Shown here piece after piece: positions 19,281-29,143 of a DNA stretch of 64,000 bases. A program made the translations under genes and the position numbers. The stretch comes from Parerythrobacter_A sp963799315 (GTDB lineage: Bacteria; Pseudomonadota; Alphaproteobacteria; Sphingomonadales; Sphingomonadaceae). The notes beneath the pieces are model-generated. The model saw only the letters and a list, made by a program, of their open reading frames with translations, was not told the DNA's origin and searched no databases. How positions within the stretch are numbered: the stretch's first letter is position 1; each line of letters begins with the position of its first letter. Location: the NCBI GenBank assembly GCA_963799315.1, contig CAWCWP010000002.1, positions 682,001 through 746,000 of the forward strand, in the 5' to 3' direction.

Positions 19281-21058
19281 CTAGGCAGCCAGCTCGAACG
19301 GCTGGATTTCGCCCGCCAGATACAGCCGCTTCGCCTTGGCACGGCTCAGCTTGCCCGACGAGGTGCGCGGCAGGGTGCGCGGCGGCACCAGTTCGACCAC
19401 GCAATTCATGCCGGTGATGGAGCGCACCTTGTCGCGGATCTGCTCGTGCAGGCGGGTGCGTTCTTCGGGATCGGAGACGCGGCAATGCACCAGCACGGCG
19501 GGCGCTTCCTCGCCATCGGCGGTTTCGATGGAGAAGGCGGCGATGTCGCCGTGGTTGAAGCCGGGCAGCTGCTCCACCGCCCATTCGATATCCTGCGGCC
19601 AGTGGTTCTTGCCGTTGATGATGATCATGTCCTTCGCGCGGCCCACGATGAACAGATAGCCATCGGCCATGTAGCCCATGTCTCCGGTGTCCAGCCAGTC
19701 GCTCCCGCCGTCCTGTGCGGGCACCAGGCATTCCGCCGTCGCTTCCTCGTTGCGGAAATAGGAATGCATCACGCTCTGCGCCGCGACACCAGACCTTGCC
19801 GATCTGGTGGTCGGCCTTGGGCGCGTCGTTCTCGCCGCGTATCGCCACTTCCATGCCCGCGATCGGCTTGCCGCAATTCACGATGGCGCGATAGCGCGCG
19901 GGGCGGGCCAAGATCGCGCTTGGCGCCGGACAGGCGTTCTTCCTCCACCAGTTCCACGCGGATGCCTTCGCCCGGCGGCATGACGGTGACCGCCAGCGTG
20001 CTTTCGGCCAGGCCGTAGGACGGGCGTGAAGGCGCTGGCCCGGAAGCCTGCTTCGGCAAAGGCGTTGACGAAGTTCTGCATCACGTCGGGCCGGATCATG
20101 TCCGCCCCGTTGCCCGCCGTGCGCCAGCGCGACAGGTCGAAGCGTTCGGCCGACATTGCTCTGGCTGGAGATGCGGCGCGCGCAGATATCGTAGCCGAAA
20201 GTGGGCGAATAGCTGAGCGTGGTGCCCTTGTTGCGGCTGATGAGGTCGAGCCACGCCAATGGACGGCGCGCGAAATGCTCGGTTTTGAGGTAATCCACGC
20301 TCATCTGGTTGGCGATCAGCGACAGGAAACACCCGACCAGCCCCATATCGTGATACCACGGCAGCCAGCTGACGACGCGGTCGCCATCGCCCGCCGCCAT
20401 CGAACTGGCATGGCCGTAAAGATTGTGCAGCAGCGCTTTGTGTGTGACCGCAACGCCGGTGGGGAAGCGGGTGGAGCCGCTGGAATACTGAAGGTAACAG
20501 ATATCGTCGGGCTGCGCGGTCGGCAGCGCGCATTCGGGCGCATCGCGTTCGGCGAAGCTGGCCCAGTCGGTCCCTTCGCAGCCCTGTTTCTGCGCTGCGG
20601 CCAGCGCCATCTCGGCAATGTCGGGCGGATAGATCAGGATGGCGGGATCGGCGCTGGCCAGCTGCACGCCGAGCTGGTCGATATAGCTTTCCTTGCCGCC
20701 GAAGGTGGTCGGCAGCGGCAATGGCACCGGCCACGCGCCGACATAGACGCAGGCGCAGAACAGCGCGGCGAAGTCCGGCCCGGTTTCCGCGATCAGCGCC
20801 ACGCGGTCTTCCGCACCGATACCCGCCGCGACCAGCCGCCGCGCCGTGACCAGCGCATCGCTCGCGCAATTCGGCAAACGTATAGACGCGCTCCAGCGTG
20901 CCGCGCATATCGTGGAAATTCATGCCCTTTTCGCTGCGCGCGGCGTAGTCGATCGCCTCGCTGAAGGTCGCGAAATCGGACCGGCGGCGGGGCAGGGGGC
21001 AATCGTTGGGCGTTGGCTGCAAACTGTCTGCGCCGTCGCTTTTATCCGGTGATGTCAT
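19281..21058 (-). CDS. fatty acyl-AMP ligase (FAAL), at least five frameshifts
   Basis: An ANL-superfamily enzyme of about 590 residues that activates fatty acids as acyl-adenylates, usually for transfer to an acyl carrier protein of a polyketide or lipopeptide system. Readable blocks: MNFHDMRGTLERVYTFAELR, PLPLPTTFGGKESYIDQLGV, the P-loop-like ICYLQYSSGSTRFPTGVAVT, VVSWLPWYHDMGLVGCFLS, PSYGLAESTLAVTV, DWLDTGDMGYMADGYLFIVG and KDMIIINGKNHWPQDIEWAV. Breaks lie near 20860, 20150, 20035, 19930 and 19785. No polyketide synthase or acyl carrier protein is nearby. It could be decaying or a poorly sequenced intact gene. Confidence 0.75.
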
Positions 21059-21176
21059 AATGTTGGCAGATACCCGTCCCGTGATTGCGTAGCGTCTTGA
21101 GCGCGCCCTTTTTCGTGGCAGCAGCGGCGCAATACACACCGCGCGGTCAATCGGCCTTTCCCATTTCCTTCACACT

Positions 21177-21806
21177 ATGGCACGAATAAGGCCGATGGCG
21201 GAAGACGAACCCTCGGACGTTAGGCGCAAGGGCGGCGGAAAACGCCGGTACGAGAAGCGTGTACGCCCTCCACCAAAGCCGCTGGATGAACAGAAACTGC
21301 GCGATCTGTCGCTGTCCTATGTCGCGCGCTTTTCCACCAGCGCGGCCAAGCTGGAGCGGTATCTCGCCCGCAAGCTGCGCGAACGCGGCTGGTCGGAAGA
21401 CGAAGGCGCGCGGCCCGATATCGCCACGCTGGTCGCACGCTATGTGGAGCTGGGCTATATCGACGATGCGGCGTATGCGAAATCGAAGGCGGGCAGCCTG
21501 CTGCGGCGCGGATACGGCGCGCGGCGGGTGGGGCAGGCGCTGTATGCGGACGGGATTGCGGAGGATATGCGCGCCGCTGTCGATCCCGAAGAAGCCGCGC
21601 GGCGCGAGGCGGCCATCGTGCTGGCGCGCAAACGCCGCTTCGGCCCGTTCTTCATCGGCGAACTGGACAGCGCGCGTGCCGAAAAGCAGATCGCCGCGAT
21701 GCTGCGCGCCGGGCACGGGTTCGACGCGGTGCGCACGGTGATCCGGGCGCGCGACGAGGCCGTGCTGGAAGAATGGTTGGCGGAAGCTGCCGATCCGCTA
21801 GAATAG
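21177..21806 (+). CDS. recX: RecX-family regulatory protein
   Basis: 209 residues, small helical repeats typical of RecX, which modulates RecA filaments. Visible blocks are DLSLSYVARFSTSAAKLERY, VARYVELGYIDDAAYAKSKA, LLRRGYGARRVGQALYADGI and MLRAGHGFDAVRTVI. ATG 21177 and ATG 21195 are both possible; neither has a strong ribosome site. recA is not adjacent. DUF192 starts 4 bases after its stop and is probably in the same transcript. Confidence 0.85.
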   Translation: MARIRPMAEDEPSDVRRKGGGKRRYEKRVRPPPKPLDEQKLRDLSLSYVARFSTSAAKLERYLARKLRERGWSEDEGARPDIATLVARYVELGYIDDAAYAKSKAGSLLRRGYGARRVGQALYADGIAEDMRAAVDPEEAARREAAIVLARKRRFGPFFIGELDSARAEKQIAAMLRAGHGFDAVRTVIRARDEAVLEEWLAEAADPLE

Positions 21807-21810
21807 CACA

Positions 21811-22306
21811 ATGACCAATCCGACCCGCCTGCTCGCCATCCTGACCGCAGCCGCCCTCGCGGCCTGTTCTCCGCAGACCGGCGCGGACAGCGCTTCCGCC
21901 GAACCGGTGATGGCGCGCGGCGTGCATCCGGTAGTCCGGTCTGGAGACCGTCCCGCTCACCGTGACCAGCGGCGACACGACGCATAATTTCACCGTCGAA
22001 ATCGCCGCGACCCCCGCCGAGCAGTCGAAAGGACTGATGTTCCGCACGCAGCTGTCCCCGAACGACGGCATGATCTTCCCGCGCGATCCGCCGGACCTCG
22101 CCAGTTTCTGGATGAAGAACATGCCAATCCCGCTCGATATCATCTTCGTGGGCGCGGACGGGCGCATCATCAATATCGCCGCGAATACGATGCCCTATTC
22201 GCTCGATAATGTCTCGTCCGGGGGGCTGACCGCGCTGGTGCTGGAATTGCGCGGTGGTCGCGCGGCGGAGCTGGGTATCGAAGCGGGCGACCGGGTCGCG
22301 TATTGA
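21811..22306 (+). CDS. DUF192 lipoprotein, one frameshift
   Basis: Signal peptide with a lipobox (LLAILTAAALAACS), then a frame change near 21940. The DUF192 domain follows: VEIAATPAEQSKGLMFRTQL, DPPDLASFWMKNMPIPLDII, FVGADGRIINIAANTMPYSL and ELRGGRAAELGIEAGDRV. The family is a small beta barrel of unknown function, usually exported. About 165 residues, normal for the family. Confidence 0.85.
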
Positions 22307-22345
22307 CCTTGGCGCGGAGCGCAGCCATCGGCTAATCGTCCACCC

Positions 22346-22769
22346 ATGAACTGGCTCGCGAAGATTTTTACCTGGTGGAACGGTGCCACGCTCGGCACGA
22401 TGCTGTGGAGCTGGCGCAAGGGCGAGCAGGTCGGCACCGATGCGCAGGGCAACACCTATTTCCGCTCCAAGAACACTCGCAAGAATGTCGCCACCGACGG
22501 CTCCTACACCGGACGCGAGCGACGCTGGGTGATGTATGCGGGCAGTAACGATGCCAGCCAGGTGCCCGCCGAATGGCATGGCTGGCTGCACGGCGCGGGC
22601 GACGACGTGCCCGAAATCCTTCCTGCCCGCCGCCAAGATCTGGGAAGTGGACTATACGCCCAATGCCACCGGCACCGCGCAAGCCTATCGCCCCGCAGGC
22701 GCGCTGGAACGCGGCGGTAAGCGTGCCCGCGCCGTCGGCGATTACGAAGCCTGGTCGCCGGACAGCTGA
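22346..22769 (+). CDS. NADH:ubiquinone oxidoreductase subunit NDUFA12, one frameshift
   Basis: Accessory complex I subunit found in alphaproteobacteria and mitochondria (B17.2 family). Blocks: MNWLAKIFTWWNGATLGTML, GTDAQGNTYFRSKN, RRWVMYAGSNDASQVPAEWH GWLHG, then after a break near 22615 FLPAAKIWEVDYTPNATGTA and DYEAWSPDS. About 141 residues, usual length. DUF2155 follows two bases later, an order common in alphaproteobacteria. Confidence 0.9.
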
Positions 22770-22771
22770 CG

Positions 22772-23335
22772 ATGCGCGTGCGGTTTCCGCTCCTCATGCC
22801 GCTTATCGGGGCGGCACTGTCCGTCACCGCGTGCGACAGCGAACCGGCGGTGCAGCCAGCGCCAACCGACGCGCCGACCGCCGCTGAAACGGGATCCAGC
22901 GATGCGGGTGACGAGGTCGCACTCGACCGCTCCGTCGCCGAAGCGCAGGAAGCGGGCACACCGCTGGAAGAGCGCGTGGCCACGCTCGGCCTGCTCAACA
23001 AACGCAACAATGTCAGCATCGACATCGAGCTGAAACCCGGCGAATCGCGCCGCGAAGGCGACGTGATCCTGCGCCTCGCCAGCTGCGAGCGGACCGCTCC
23101 GTGGGAAATGCCGCAGGAAACCGGCGGCTTCGTACAGGTATTGGTGCAGGACAAGGCGAGCAGCGACTGGCGGCGCGTATTTTCCGGCTGGCTGTTTGCC
23201 AGGTCACCGTCGCTGAACGTGGTCGAACACCCGATCTACGATGTCTGGATCAAGGATTGCGCGATGCGTTTTCCGGGCGAGGAAGAGACCTGCGCTCGTC
23301 TCGGACGCGCCCCCTCCGACAGCAACGAAGCATAG
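22772..23335 (+). CDS. DUF2155 domain exported protein
   Basis: 187 residues. Signal peptide with Cys after SVTA (lipoprotein-like, LIGAALSVTACDSEP), then a low-complexity acidic linker. The DUF2155 domain spans residues 75-175: RVATLGLLNKRNNVSIDIEL, LRLASCERTAPWEMPQETGG, FSGWLFARSPSLNVVEHPIY and VWIKDC. Two Cys (in LASCERT and IKDCAM) could form a disulfide. The function of the family is unknown; it travels with NDUFA12 and aat. Confidence 0.85.
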   Translation: MRVRFPLLMPLIGAALSVTACDSEPAVQPAPTDAPTAAETGSSDAGDEVALDRSVAEAQEAGTPLEERVATLGLLNKRNNVSIDIELKPGESRREGDVILRLASCERTAPWEMPQETGGFVQVLVQDKASSDWRRVFSGWLFARSPSLNVVEHPIYDVWIKDCAMRFPGEEETCARLGRAPSDSNEA

Positions 23336-23963
23336 GCTTGCGGTAGCGTCGCTTCCGGCGCACCGCGCGCCGCCGCCAGCCGTTCCAGATACAGCGTCTG
23401 CGGTATCTCGGTCGCGCCCAGCGAGGCGAGGTGGCCGGTCATGAACTGGCAGTCCAGCAGCGTATAATTCGCCCGCCGCATCAGCGCGACCAGCCATGCC
23501 AGCGCCACTTTGCTTGCATTGTCCGCGCGACTAAACATGCTTTCGCCGCAGAACACCCGGTCGAACGCCACGCCATACAGCCCGCCCACCAGCACTTCGC
23601 GCCCGCCTTCATCCTGTGCCAGCATTCCACCGAATGCGCATGGCCGGCCTCGTGCAACGCGCGATAGCTGGCGGCGATGCGCCAGCTGATCCAGCTTTCG
23701 GGATGGTCCGCGCGCGGCGCGGCGCACAGGCTGACCACATCGGTGAAGGCGGTGTCGATGGTGACGCGGAAACGGTCCTGCCGCAGCACCTTGCGCAATG
23801 ATCTCGATGCGCGAAAGCCATCGAGCGGCACAACCGCCCGCTCGCGCGGCTCGACCCAGAACACTTCGGGATCGTCGCGCCCGTCCGCCATCGGGAAGAT
23901 GCCGCTGCGATAGGCCAGCAGCAGCGTTTCGACGGGAATGGGCGGGAAGGCGGGGGCGTGCAT
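23236..23963 (-). CDS. aat: leucyl/phenylalanyl-tRNA--protein transferase, one frameshift
   Basis: Adds Leu or Phe to N-terminal Lys/Arg residues, marking proteins for ClpS/ClpAP. Start MHAPAFPPIPVETLLLAYRS, then IFPMADGRDDPEVFWVEPRE, DTAFTDVVSLCAAPRADHPE and SYRALHEAGHAHSVECW. A 2-base insertion near 23622 shifts the frame. It resumes DEGGREVLVGGLYGVAFDRV, FCGESMFSRADNASKVALAW and LDCQFMTGHLASLGATEIPQ. The 3' end overlaps the convergent DUF2155 gene by 100 bases. Confidence 0.92.
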
Positions 23964-24064
23964 GGTCTGCGTAGCTGATGCTACGCGATGCGGTTGCGGC
24001 TTGCCAAGCTGCACCCGCCTGCTTAAACGCTGCCTCCGCCTGTCGGCACCCTCGCGTGCTGCGA

Positions 24065-24140
24065 AGGAGTGTAGCTCAGTTGGTAGAGCATCGGTCTCCA
24101 AAACCGAGGGCCCACGGTTCGAGTCCGTGCACTCCTGCCA
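24065..24140 (+). tRNA. tRNA-Trp (anticodon CCA)
   Basis: A 76-base cloverleaf with encoded CCA. The acceptor AGGAGTG pairs with CACTCCT. The anticodon stem TCGGT/ACCGA encloses the loop CTCCAAA with anticodon CCA. The T arm contains GGTTCGAGTCC. In many proteobacteria tRNA-Trp directly precedes secE-nusG; here a small gene and a symporter lie between. Confidence 0.97.
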
Positions 24141-24310
24141 GGCGCCATGGCCGATTGTAGTTAGTGTTACCCGAATACCACACCTTTCGCTTCATCGCTG
24201 TGTGAACACGGCCTGTCGCCATCATTCCGGGAACAGTAAGCCGGATGGTGTATTTCTGTCGGTATATGGAGCGCAACCGCTCCGCCATGATACCGAATGG
24301 AGAGGCACCT

Positions 24311-24460
24311 ATGTCTATCGCATCATACCGCAGCAGCGCGCCCGACCGCTGGTCCAGCCCGCGCCCCTATAGCGATCCCTCGCTGCGCTATCGCAAGCAT
24401 GGCGCGATCCTGCCGATGGAGGAGCCGGGCTTCTTCGCGCGGATATTCGCACGCCGCTGA
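24311..24460 (+). CDS. small conserved-looking hypothetical protein
   Basis: 49 residues, starting MSIASYRSSAPDRWSSPRPY and ending LRYRKHGAILPMEEPGFFAR followed by IFARR. ATG 24311 has GGAGAGG eight bases upstream and a bidirectional terminator just after the stop, both supporting a real gene. The protein is basic, without membrane segments or known motifs. The C-terminal MEEPGFFARIF stretch looks like a short amphipathic helix. I do not recognise a function. Confidence 0.55.
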   Translation: MSIASYRSSAPDRWSSPRPYSDPSLRYRKHGAILPMEEPGFFARIFARR

Positions 24461-24482
24461 GGCAACGCCGGAACGAACAATG

Positions 24483-24522
24483 AAAAGGGGCCGGTCGCAT
24501 GATGCGACCGGCCCCTTTTTTT
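24483..24522. terminator. strong bidirectional rho-independent terminator
   Basis: A perfect inverted repeat whose stem reads GGGGCCGGTCGCAT on one side and ATGCGACCGGCCCC on the other, flanked by A4 on the left and T7 on the right. It serves both the small plus-strand gene and the convergent symporter gene. Confidence 0.92.
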
Positions 24523-24536
24523 CATGCGGAGCGTCC

Positions 24537-26105
24537 TCAGGCGCGGGGTTCGATGCCCGGCTGCTCTTCGGGTGTCGTCGCCACGGGTGCGCCGTTCACA
24601 TCGTGGGACTTGCCCGCCGTCCGGTCGCCCTTGGCCAGCTTGAACACCACGCCCGACAGCAGCACCAGCGCGATCAGGTTGGGCAGCGCCATCGCCGCGT
24701 TGGAGATGTCGCCCATGCGCCACACCAGATCGAGCGGCTGCGATGCGCCGATGAAGATCGCGATGCACCAGATCACGCGCCACGCCATGTGCAGCTTCTT
24801 CTCGCCGCCGGACGTCGCACCCGACGTGCGGTCGTAGATGAAGGTGATCGCCCGCTCGCCGTAATAGCTCCACGTCAGCAGCGTGGTGAACACGAACAGG
24901 ATCAGCGCGATACTGGCCACGAACGTGCCGATGGGGATGCTGGCGATGGACACCGGGAAGGCGGCGGCAAACGCGCCGCTGGTCATGGCAAAGCCGGTCA
25001 GGTCGGATTGCCAGGCATGGATGACCTGCTGCCCGCCGCCGGTAAAGTCGCCTTCCACCGTCAGGATCACCAGCGCCGTCATGGTGCAGATGATGATGGT
25101 GTCGATGAACGTGCCCAGCATCGCCATGCGGCCCTGCTGCTCGGGATCGTCCGTCTGCGCCACGGCGTGGGCCATCGGGGTGGAGCCCTGACCGCTCTCG
25201 TTGGAGAACAGGCCGCGCGCCGCGCCGAACTGGATCGCGATAATCATCGTCGCGCCCAGGAAGCCGCCGCTGGCCGCCTGATAGTTGAACGCGCCGTGGA
25301 AGATGCGGGCAAAGGTTTCGGGCATGTCCTGAATGTCGAGCAGGATGGCGATGACGGCCATGACGATATAGGTCAGTGCCATGAACGGAATGATCTTTTC
25401 CGCGATGGAACCGATCGACTTGATGCCGCCGATGATGACGATGAACACGAGCACGGCCACGATCAGCCCGCCCAGCCATTCCTCGATACCGAACAGCTCG
25501 TTCAGCCCGTCGGCCACCGCGTTGGACTGGATGGCGTTGCCGGTGACAAGCGCGGAGAACAGCGCGCCGATACAGAACACGACGGCGAGCCAGGTGTATT
25601 TCTTGCCCAGCCCCATCATGATGTAGGTCATCGGTCCGCCGCGATAGGAACCATCCGGCGTTTTCTCGCGGAAGCGGATGGCGAGCGAGCCTTCCGCAAA
25701 ACCCAGCGCCATGCCGACGATGGCGGTGATCCACATCCAGAAAATCGCGCCCGGTCCGCCCAGCGTGATGGCGGTGGCGACGCCGGCAAGGTTGCCGGTG
25801 CCGACTTGCCCCGACAATGCGGTGGAGAGCGCGGCGAAGGGCGAAATCTCGCCCGAACCGCTGCCCTTGCGCCCGGTGAACAGCCCCTTGAACGCGCTGC
25901 CCAGCTGGCGCAGCGGATAGAACCGCAGGCCGACCATCATGTAGAGGCCGATGCCGAACAGCACGAGCACCATCGGCGGCAGCGGCAGGATGACGTCGCC
26001 GTTCCAGGTGCCGCCCCAGATGAAGTTGGAAACATTGGTGACGGGCGCGATCAGGCGCTCGCTCAATGGCAGTGCTTCCGTCGCCACACCGGTTGCTGCG
26101 CTCAT
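24537..26105 (-). CDS. alanine/glycine:sodium symporter (AGCS family)
   Basis: A 522-residue inner-membrane transporter with about ten hydrophobic segments. Family motifs: ALSTALSGQVGTGNLAGVAT, LGGPGAIFWMWITAIVGMAL, RFREKTPDGSYRGGPMTYIM and FSNESGQGSTPMAHAVAQTD. The start MSAATGVATEALPL at 26105 is chosen because the upstream in-frame codons are Arg-rich and not membrane-like. The C-terminal tail is hydrophilic. Single gene, convergent with the small gene at 24311. Confidence 0.93.
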   Translation of the reverse strand: MSAATGVATEALPLSERLIAPVTNVSNFIWGGTWNGDVILPLPPMVLVLFGIGLYMMVGLRFYPLRQLGSAFKGLFTGRKGSGSGEISPFAALSTALSGQVGTGNLAGVATAITLGGPGAIFWMWITAIVGMALGFAEGSLAIRFREKTPDGSYRGGPMTYIMMGLGKKYTWLAVVFCIGALFSALVTGNAIQSNAVADGLNELFGIEEWLGGLIVAVLVFIVIIGGIKSIGSIAEKIIPFMALTYIVMAVIAILLDIQDMPETFARIFHGAFNYQAASGGFLGATMIIAIQFGAARGLFSNESGQGSTPMAHAVAQTDDPEQQGRMAMLGTFIDTIIICTMTALVILTVEGDFTGGGQQVIHAWQSDLTGFAMTSGAFAAAFPVSIASIPIGTFVASIALILFVFTTLLTWSYYGERAITFIYDRTSGATSGGEKKLHMAWRVIWCIAIFIGASQPLDLVWRMGDISNAAMALPNLIALVLLSGVVFKLAKGDRTAGKSHDVNGAPVATTPEEQPGIEPRA

Positions 26106-26400
26106 CGTGTCTTCCCCTGTGCGGCCGGTCCGGCCATCCCCGTAGGCGTTGCTGGCTAGAGCGCGCCATGCGTGGCTGCAACGTCTTTTTGCGCGCGGCG
26201 CATGTCGCACGCCTTGCCTTTGCGCTGTGCGCGGACTAGATGGCTTTCCCATATTCTACATCGGAGAAACGCTTCGCCCTCCCGGACATCTCGCCGGGGC
26301 GGCGCGGAGACCTACCCGAAACGCATGTTGGATTTGAAGTAAAGCGCAGGTGGCTTTCGGGCCCCTTGCAATAAACAGGACGCGAGGCAGGACCAAAGCG
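26106..26400. other. intergenic region between the symporter and secE
   Basis: 295 bases holding the divergent promoters of the symporter and of secE-nusG. No tRNA, small gene or hairpin terminator was recognised. The last 40 bases before secE carry GCGAGGCAGGACC, a weak ribosome-binding context. Confidence 0.4.
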
Positions 26401-26610
26401 ATGGCCGACGAAAAGAAACGCAAGACCTCACCGGCGGAATTCGTCAATCAGGTTCGCGCCGAAACCAGCAAGGTCGTCTGGCCGACTCGTCAGGAGACGA
26501 TCACGACGGCTATTTTCGTTGGCATCTTCGTGCTTTTGCTTTCGCTGTTCTTTCTGGGAATCGACAGTGCGTTCAGCGCGGTGGTCGGCTGGCTGCTGAC
26601 TCTGGCGTAA
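26401..26610 (+). CDS. secE: preprotein translocase subunit SecE
   Basis: 69 residues, the short single-span SecE form: SPAEFVNQVRAETSKVVWPT RQE before one membrane helix (AIFVGIFVLLLSLFFLGIDS). It stabilises SecY in the SecYEG channel. ATG 26401 is chosen as the first Met before the conserved VNQVRAE block. nusG follows after 98 bases. Confidence 0.95.
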   Translation: MADEKKRKTSPAEFVNQVRAETSKVVWPTRQETITTAIFVGIFVLLLSLFFLGIDSAFSAVVGWLLTLA

Positions 26611-26708
26611 GCGGCAAAAACCGCTTCTGGCCTAAACTTCCCTAAACTTTCGACGTCACTTTCGACGCACTTCCAATTCCGCAACCCGACATCAAGCTAA
26701 GGATTACA

Positions 26709-27245
26709 ATGGCCCGCTGGTATATCATTCACGCCTATTCCGGTTTCGAGAACAAGGTGCGCGATACGATCCTGAGCGAAGCCGAACGGCTGGGGCTGAG
26801 CGAGGCGGTGGAAGAGGTCGAGGTGCCGGTGGAAACCATCACCGAGATCAAGCGCGGCAAGAAGGTGCAGACCGAACGCAAGTTCATGCCCGGCTATGTC
26901 CTCGCCAAGCTGACCATGACCGACGATGTCTATCACCTGGTGAAGAACACGCCCAAGGTGACCGGCTTTCTCGGCAACGACAACAAGCCGCAGGCCATCA
27001 GCGAGCGCGAGGCGGCGCGCTATTTCGGCGGCATGGAAGAAGCCAAGTCCGCGCCCAAGAAGGAGATCCACGTCGATTACGAGATCGGCGATCAGGTCAA
27101 GGTGCTGGACGGTCCGTTCGCCAGCTTCAACGGCGTGGTCGAGGAACTCGATTTCGACAAGGCCAAGGTCAAGGTCAGCGTCTCCATCTTCGGTCGCGCG
27201 ACTCCGGTGGAGCTGGATTTCGAGCAGGTCGAACTGGTCAAGTAA
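26709..27245 (+). CDS. nusG: transcription termination/antitermination protein NusG
   Basis: 178 residues. The NGN domain (MARWYIIHAYSGFENKVRDT, then KFMPGYVLAKLTMTDDVYHL and VTGFLGNDNKPQAISEREAA) is followed by a KOW domain (VKVLDGPFASFNGVVEELDF). It binds RNA polymerase and couples transcription to Rho or ribosomes. It follows secE as usual, but the expected rplK does not come next: a minus-strand histidine kinase gene intervenes. Confidence 0.96.
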   Translation: MARWYIIHAYSGFENKVRDTILSEAERLGLSEAVEEVEVPVETITEIKRGKKVQTERKFMPGYVLAKLTMTDDVYHLVKNTPKVTGFLGNDNKPQAISEREAARYFGGMEEAKSAPKKEIHVDYEIGDQVKVLDGPFASFNGVVEELDFDKAKVKVSVSIFGRATPVELDFEQVELVK

Positions 27246-27257
27246 GGCGCGCTGTCC

Positions 27258-28880
27258 TCACCGCTCCAGCGCATAGGTCGCGACGGCTTCGGCCAGCGCC
27301 TCCAGCGTGACCGGCTTGGCGAGGTGGTGTTGCATTCCGGCGGCGCAGCAGGCGGCGATGTCGTCTTCGTAGCAATTGGCGGTCAGCGCCACGATCGGCA
27401 CGATTTCGGCGGCATCGCGCCCCGCCGCTTCGCCAGCGGCACGGATGCGGCGGGTGGCTTCCAGCCCGTCCATCACCGGCATCTGCACATCCATCAGCGC
27501 CAGCGCATAGGGGCGGCCCTCGGCCCATGCGGCGGCGACCATCTCCACCGCTTCCTCGCCGTTTTGGGCGAGGTCGGCGGCGATACCGGATTGCTCCAGC
27601 ATCGCCATGATGAGCATCTGGTTGATGTCGTGATCCTCCGCCACCAACACGCGCGGGCCGGACGGCACAGGTGCTTTTGGTGGCGCGGGCATGGCAGGCG
27701 CATTGTCGTCCGCAGCGCGGCCTGTCGACGGGGCCAGCGGCAGCTCTACGGTAAAGGTCGACCCTACACCCGGTGCGCTGTCCAATGCGATGGTGCCGCC
27801 CATCAGCTCGACCAGTTGCGAGGTAATCGCCAGCCCCAGCCCGGTGCCGCCATATTTGCGGGCGGTGGTGCCGTCTTCCTGCGCGAATTGCTGGAAGATC
27901 GCCGCCTGCTTGTCCGGCGCGATGCCGCATCCGGTGTCGCTGACGGCCAGCGCCATGCGCGTACCGCCGGCCACGCTGCGCGCCGATAGCCGGATGTGTC
28001 CGGTCTCGGTGAACTTGGCCGCGTTGCCAAGCAGGTTGAAGACGATCTGCCGCAGCCGCAGCGGGTCGGTGGTGATGGTGCCGGGCAGGGCAGGATCGAC
28101 GTCCAGCTCCAGCGCAAGGCCCTTCTTCTGCGCCACCGCCTCGATCAGGCGCAGGCTGGTCCGCAGCTTGTGGGCCAGCTCGACCGGCGCCGGATGCAAT
28201 TCCATCTGCCCCGCCTCGATCTTCGCCATATCGAGGATATCGTTGAGCAGCTGCATCATCGCCTGCCCGCTATCGGCGATCATCTGCGCATAGCCGCGCT
28301 GGCTTTCGCTCAGCTCGCCCGCCAGCATCAGGTCGGCAAAGCCCAGCACCCCGTTCATCGGCGTGCGGATCTCGTGGCTCATATTGGCGAGGAAGGCCGA
28401 TTTTGCCTTGGTCGCATCCTCGGCCCGCTGCCGGGCCTTGCGCAGCTTTGCCTCGACTGCCTTGGTTTCGGTAATGTCGATATTGATGCCGACGAAGCCC
28501 AGCACCGTGCCGCTCTCGTCGATATCGGGCGCGCCGATGGTATCGACCCAGATGATCGATCCGTCGGGCCGCTTCCAGCGCCAGGTTTCCCGGAAATTGC
28601 TGCGCGCTTCGACGGCCGCGATCCATGCGCCGAACACCCGGTCGCGGTCGTCGGGGTGGATGGCGTCGGCCCATTGCGGCCCGCGCCATTCGTCGTTGCG
28701 CATGCCTGTGAGTTCGAGGAAGTGCTCGTTCACATAGGTCGCATCGCCTTCCGCATTGGTCTGCCAGATGCCCGCCGGCGCGACATCGGCCAGCACCTGG
28801 AACGCGCGCGCCGGGTCGATGGTGAAACCGGGGTGGTCGGTGGCGCGCTGCTGCGGCGCGATGGGCGTGTGTATTGTCAT
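27258..28880 (-). CDS. PAS-containing hybrid histidine kinase
   Basis: 540 residues without a membrane segment, so probably cytoplasmic. PAS/PAC at about 25-140 (LADVAPAGIWQTNAEGDATY to VLGFVGINIDITETK). HisKA with phospho-acceptor His169 in FLANMSHEIRTPMNG. HATPase with N box FNLLGNAAKFTETG and G boxes DTGCGIAPDK and YGGTGLGLAI. C-terminal receiver with Asp464 in ALALMDVQMPVMDGLEATRR. It needs a separate Hpt protein to pass phosphate on; the protein at 11.25 kb is one candidate in the window. The gene sits antisense between nusG and rplK. Confidence 0.92.
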   Translation of the reverse strand: MTIHTPIAPQQRATDHPGFTIDPARAFQVLADVAPAGIWQTNAEGDATYVNEHFLELTGMRNDEWRGPQWADAIHPDDRDRVFGAWIAAVEARSNFRETWRWKRPDGSIIWVDTIGAPDIDESGTVLGFVGINIDITETKAVEAKLRKARQRAEDATKAKSAFLANMSHEIRTPMNGVLGFADLMLAGELSESQRGYAQMIADSGQAMMQLLNDILDMAKIEAGQMELHPAPVELAHKLRTSLRLIEAVAQKKGLALELDVDPALPGTITTDPLRLRQIVFNLLGNAAKFTETGHIRLSARSVAGGTRMALAVSDTGCGIAPDKQAAIFQQFAQEDGTTARKYGGTGLGLAITSQLVELMGGTIALDSAPGVGSTFTVELPLAPSTGRAADDNAPAMPAPPKAPVPSGPRVLVAEDHDINQMLIMAMLEQSGIAADLAQNGEEAVEMVAAAWAEGRPYALALMDVQMPVMDGLEATRRIRAAGEAAGRDAAEIVPIVALTANCYEDDIAACCAAGMQHHLAKPVTLEALAEAVATYALER

Positions 28881-29143
28881 GCCCGATCCGCTAGCGCAGG
28901 AAAGTTGGCATTCGGCGGACGCGGCCCTACGCATTTGTACGAGAGCGCAAGGCGCTTTCCTGCGGCGCGCCGCTTCGCTATCACCGCCACAACACTTGCA
29001 AAAGGGCCGCTGCGCGCTATGTGCGCAGCCTTTCCGGACACATGCGGAAAAACCCACGCGGAAGGCGGTTCATCCCGCTGCTCGACCGCTAACCATGCGC
29101 CCTGTCGCCGATGCGGCGGGGCAACAGTGAGAAGGAGGCCATC

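Noticed and set aside
22536..22769. Separate small gene inside NDUFA12
   Set aside because: It is the C-terminal half of NDUFA12 after a frameshift, as shown by the conserved AKIWEVDYTPNATGT block.
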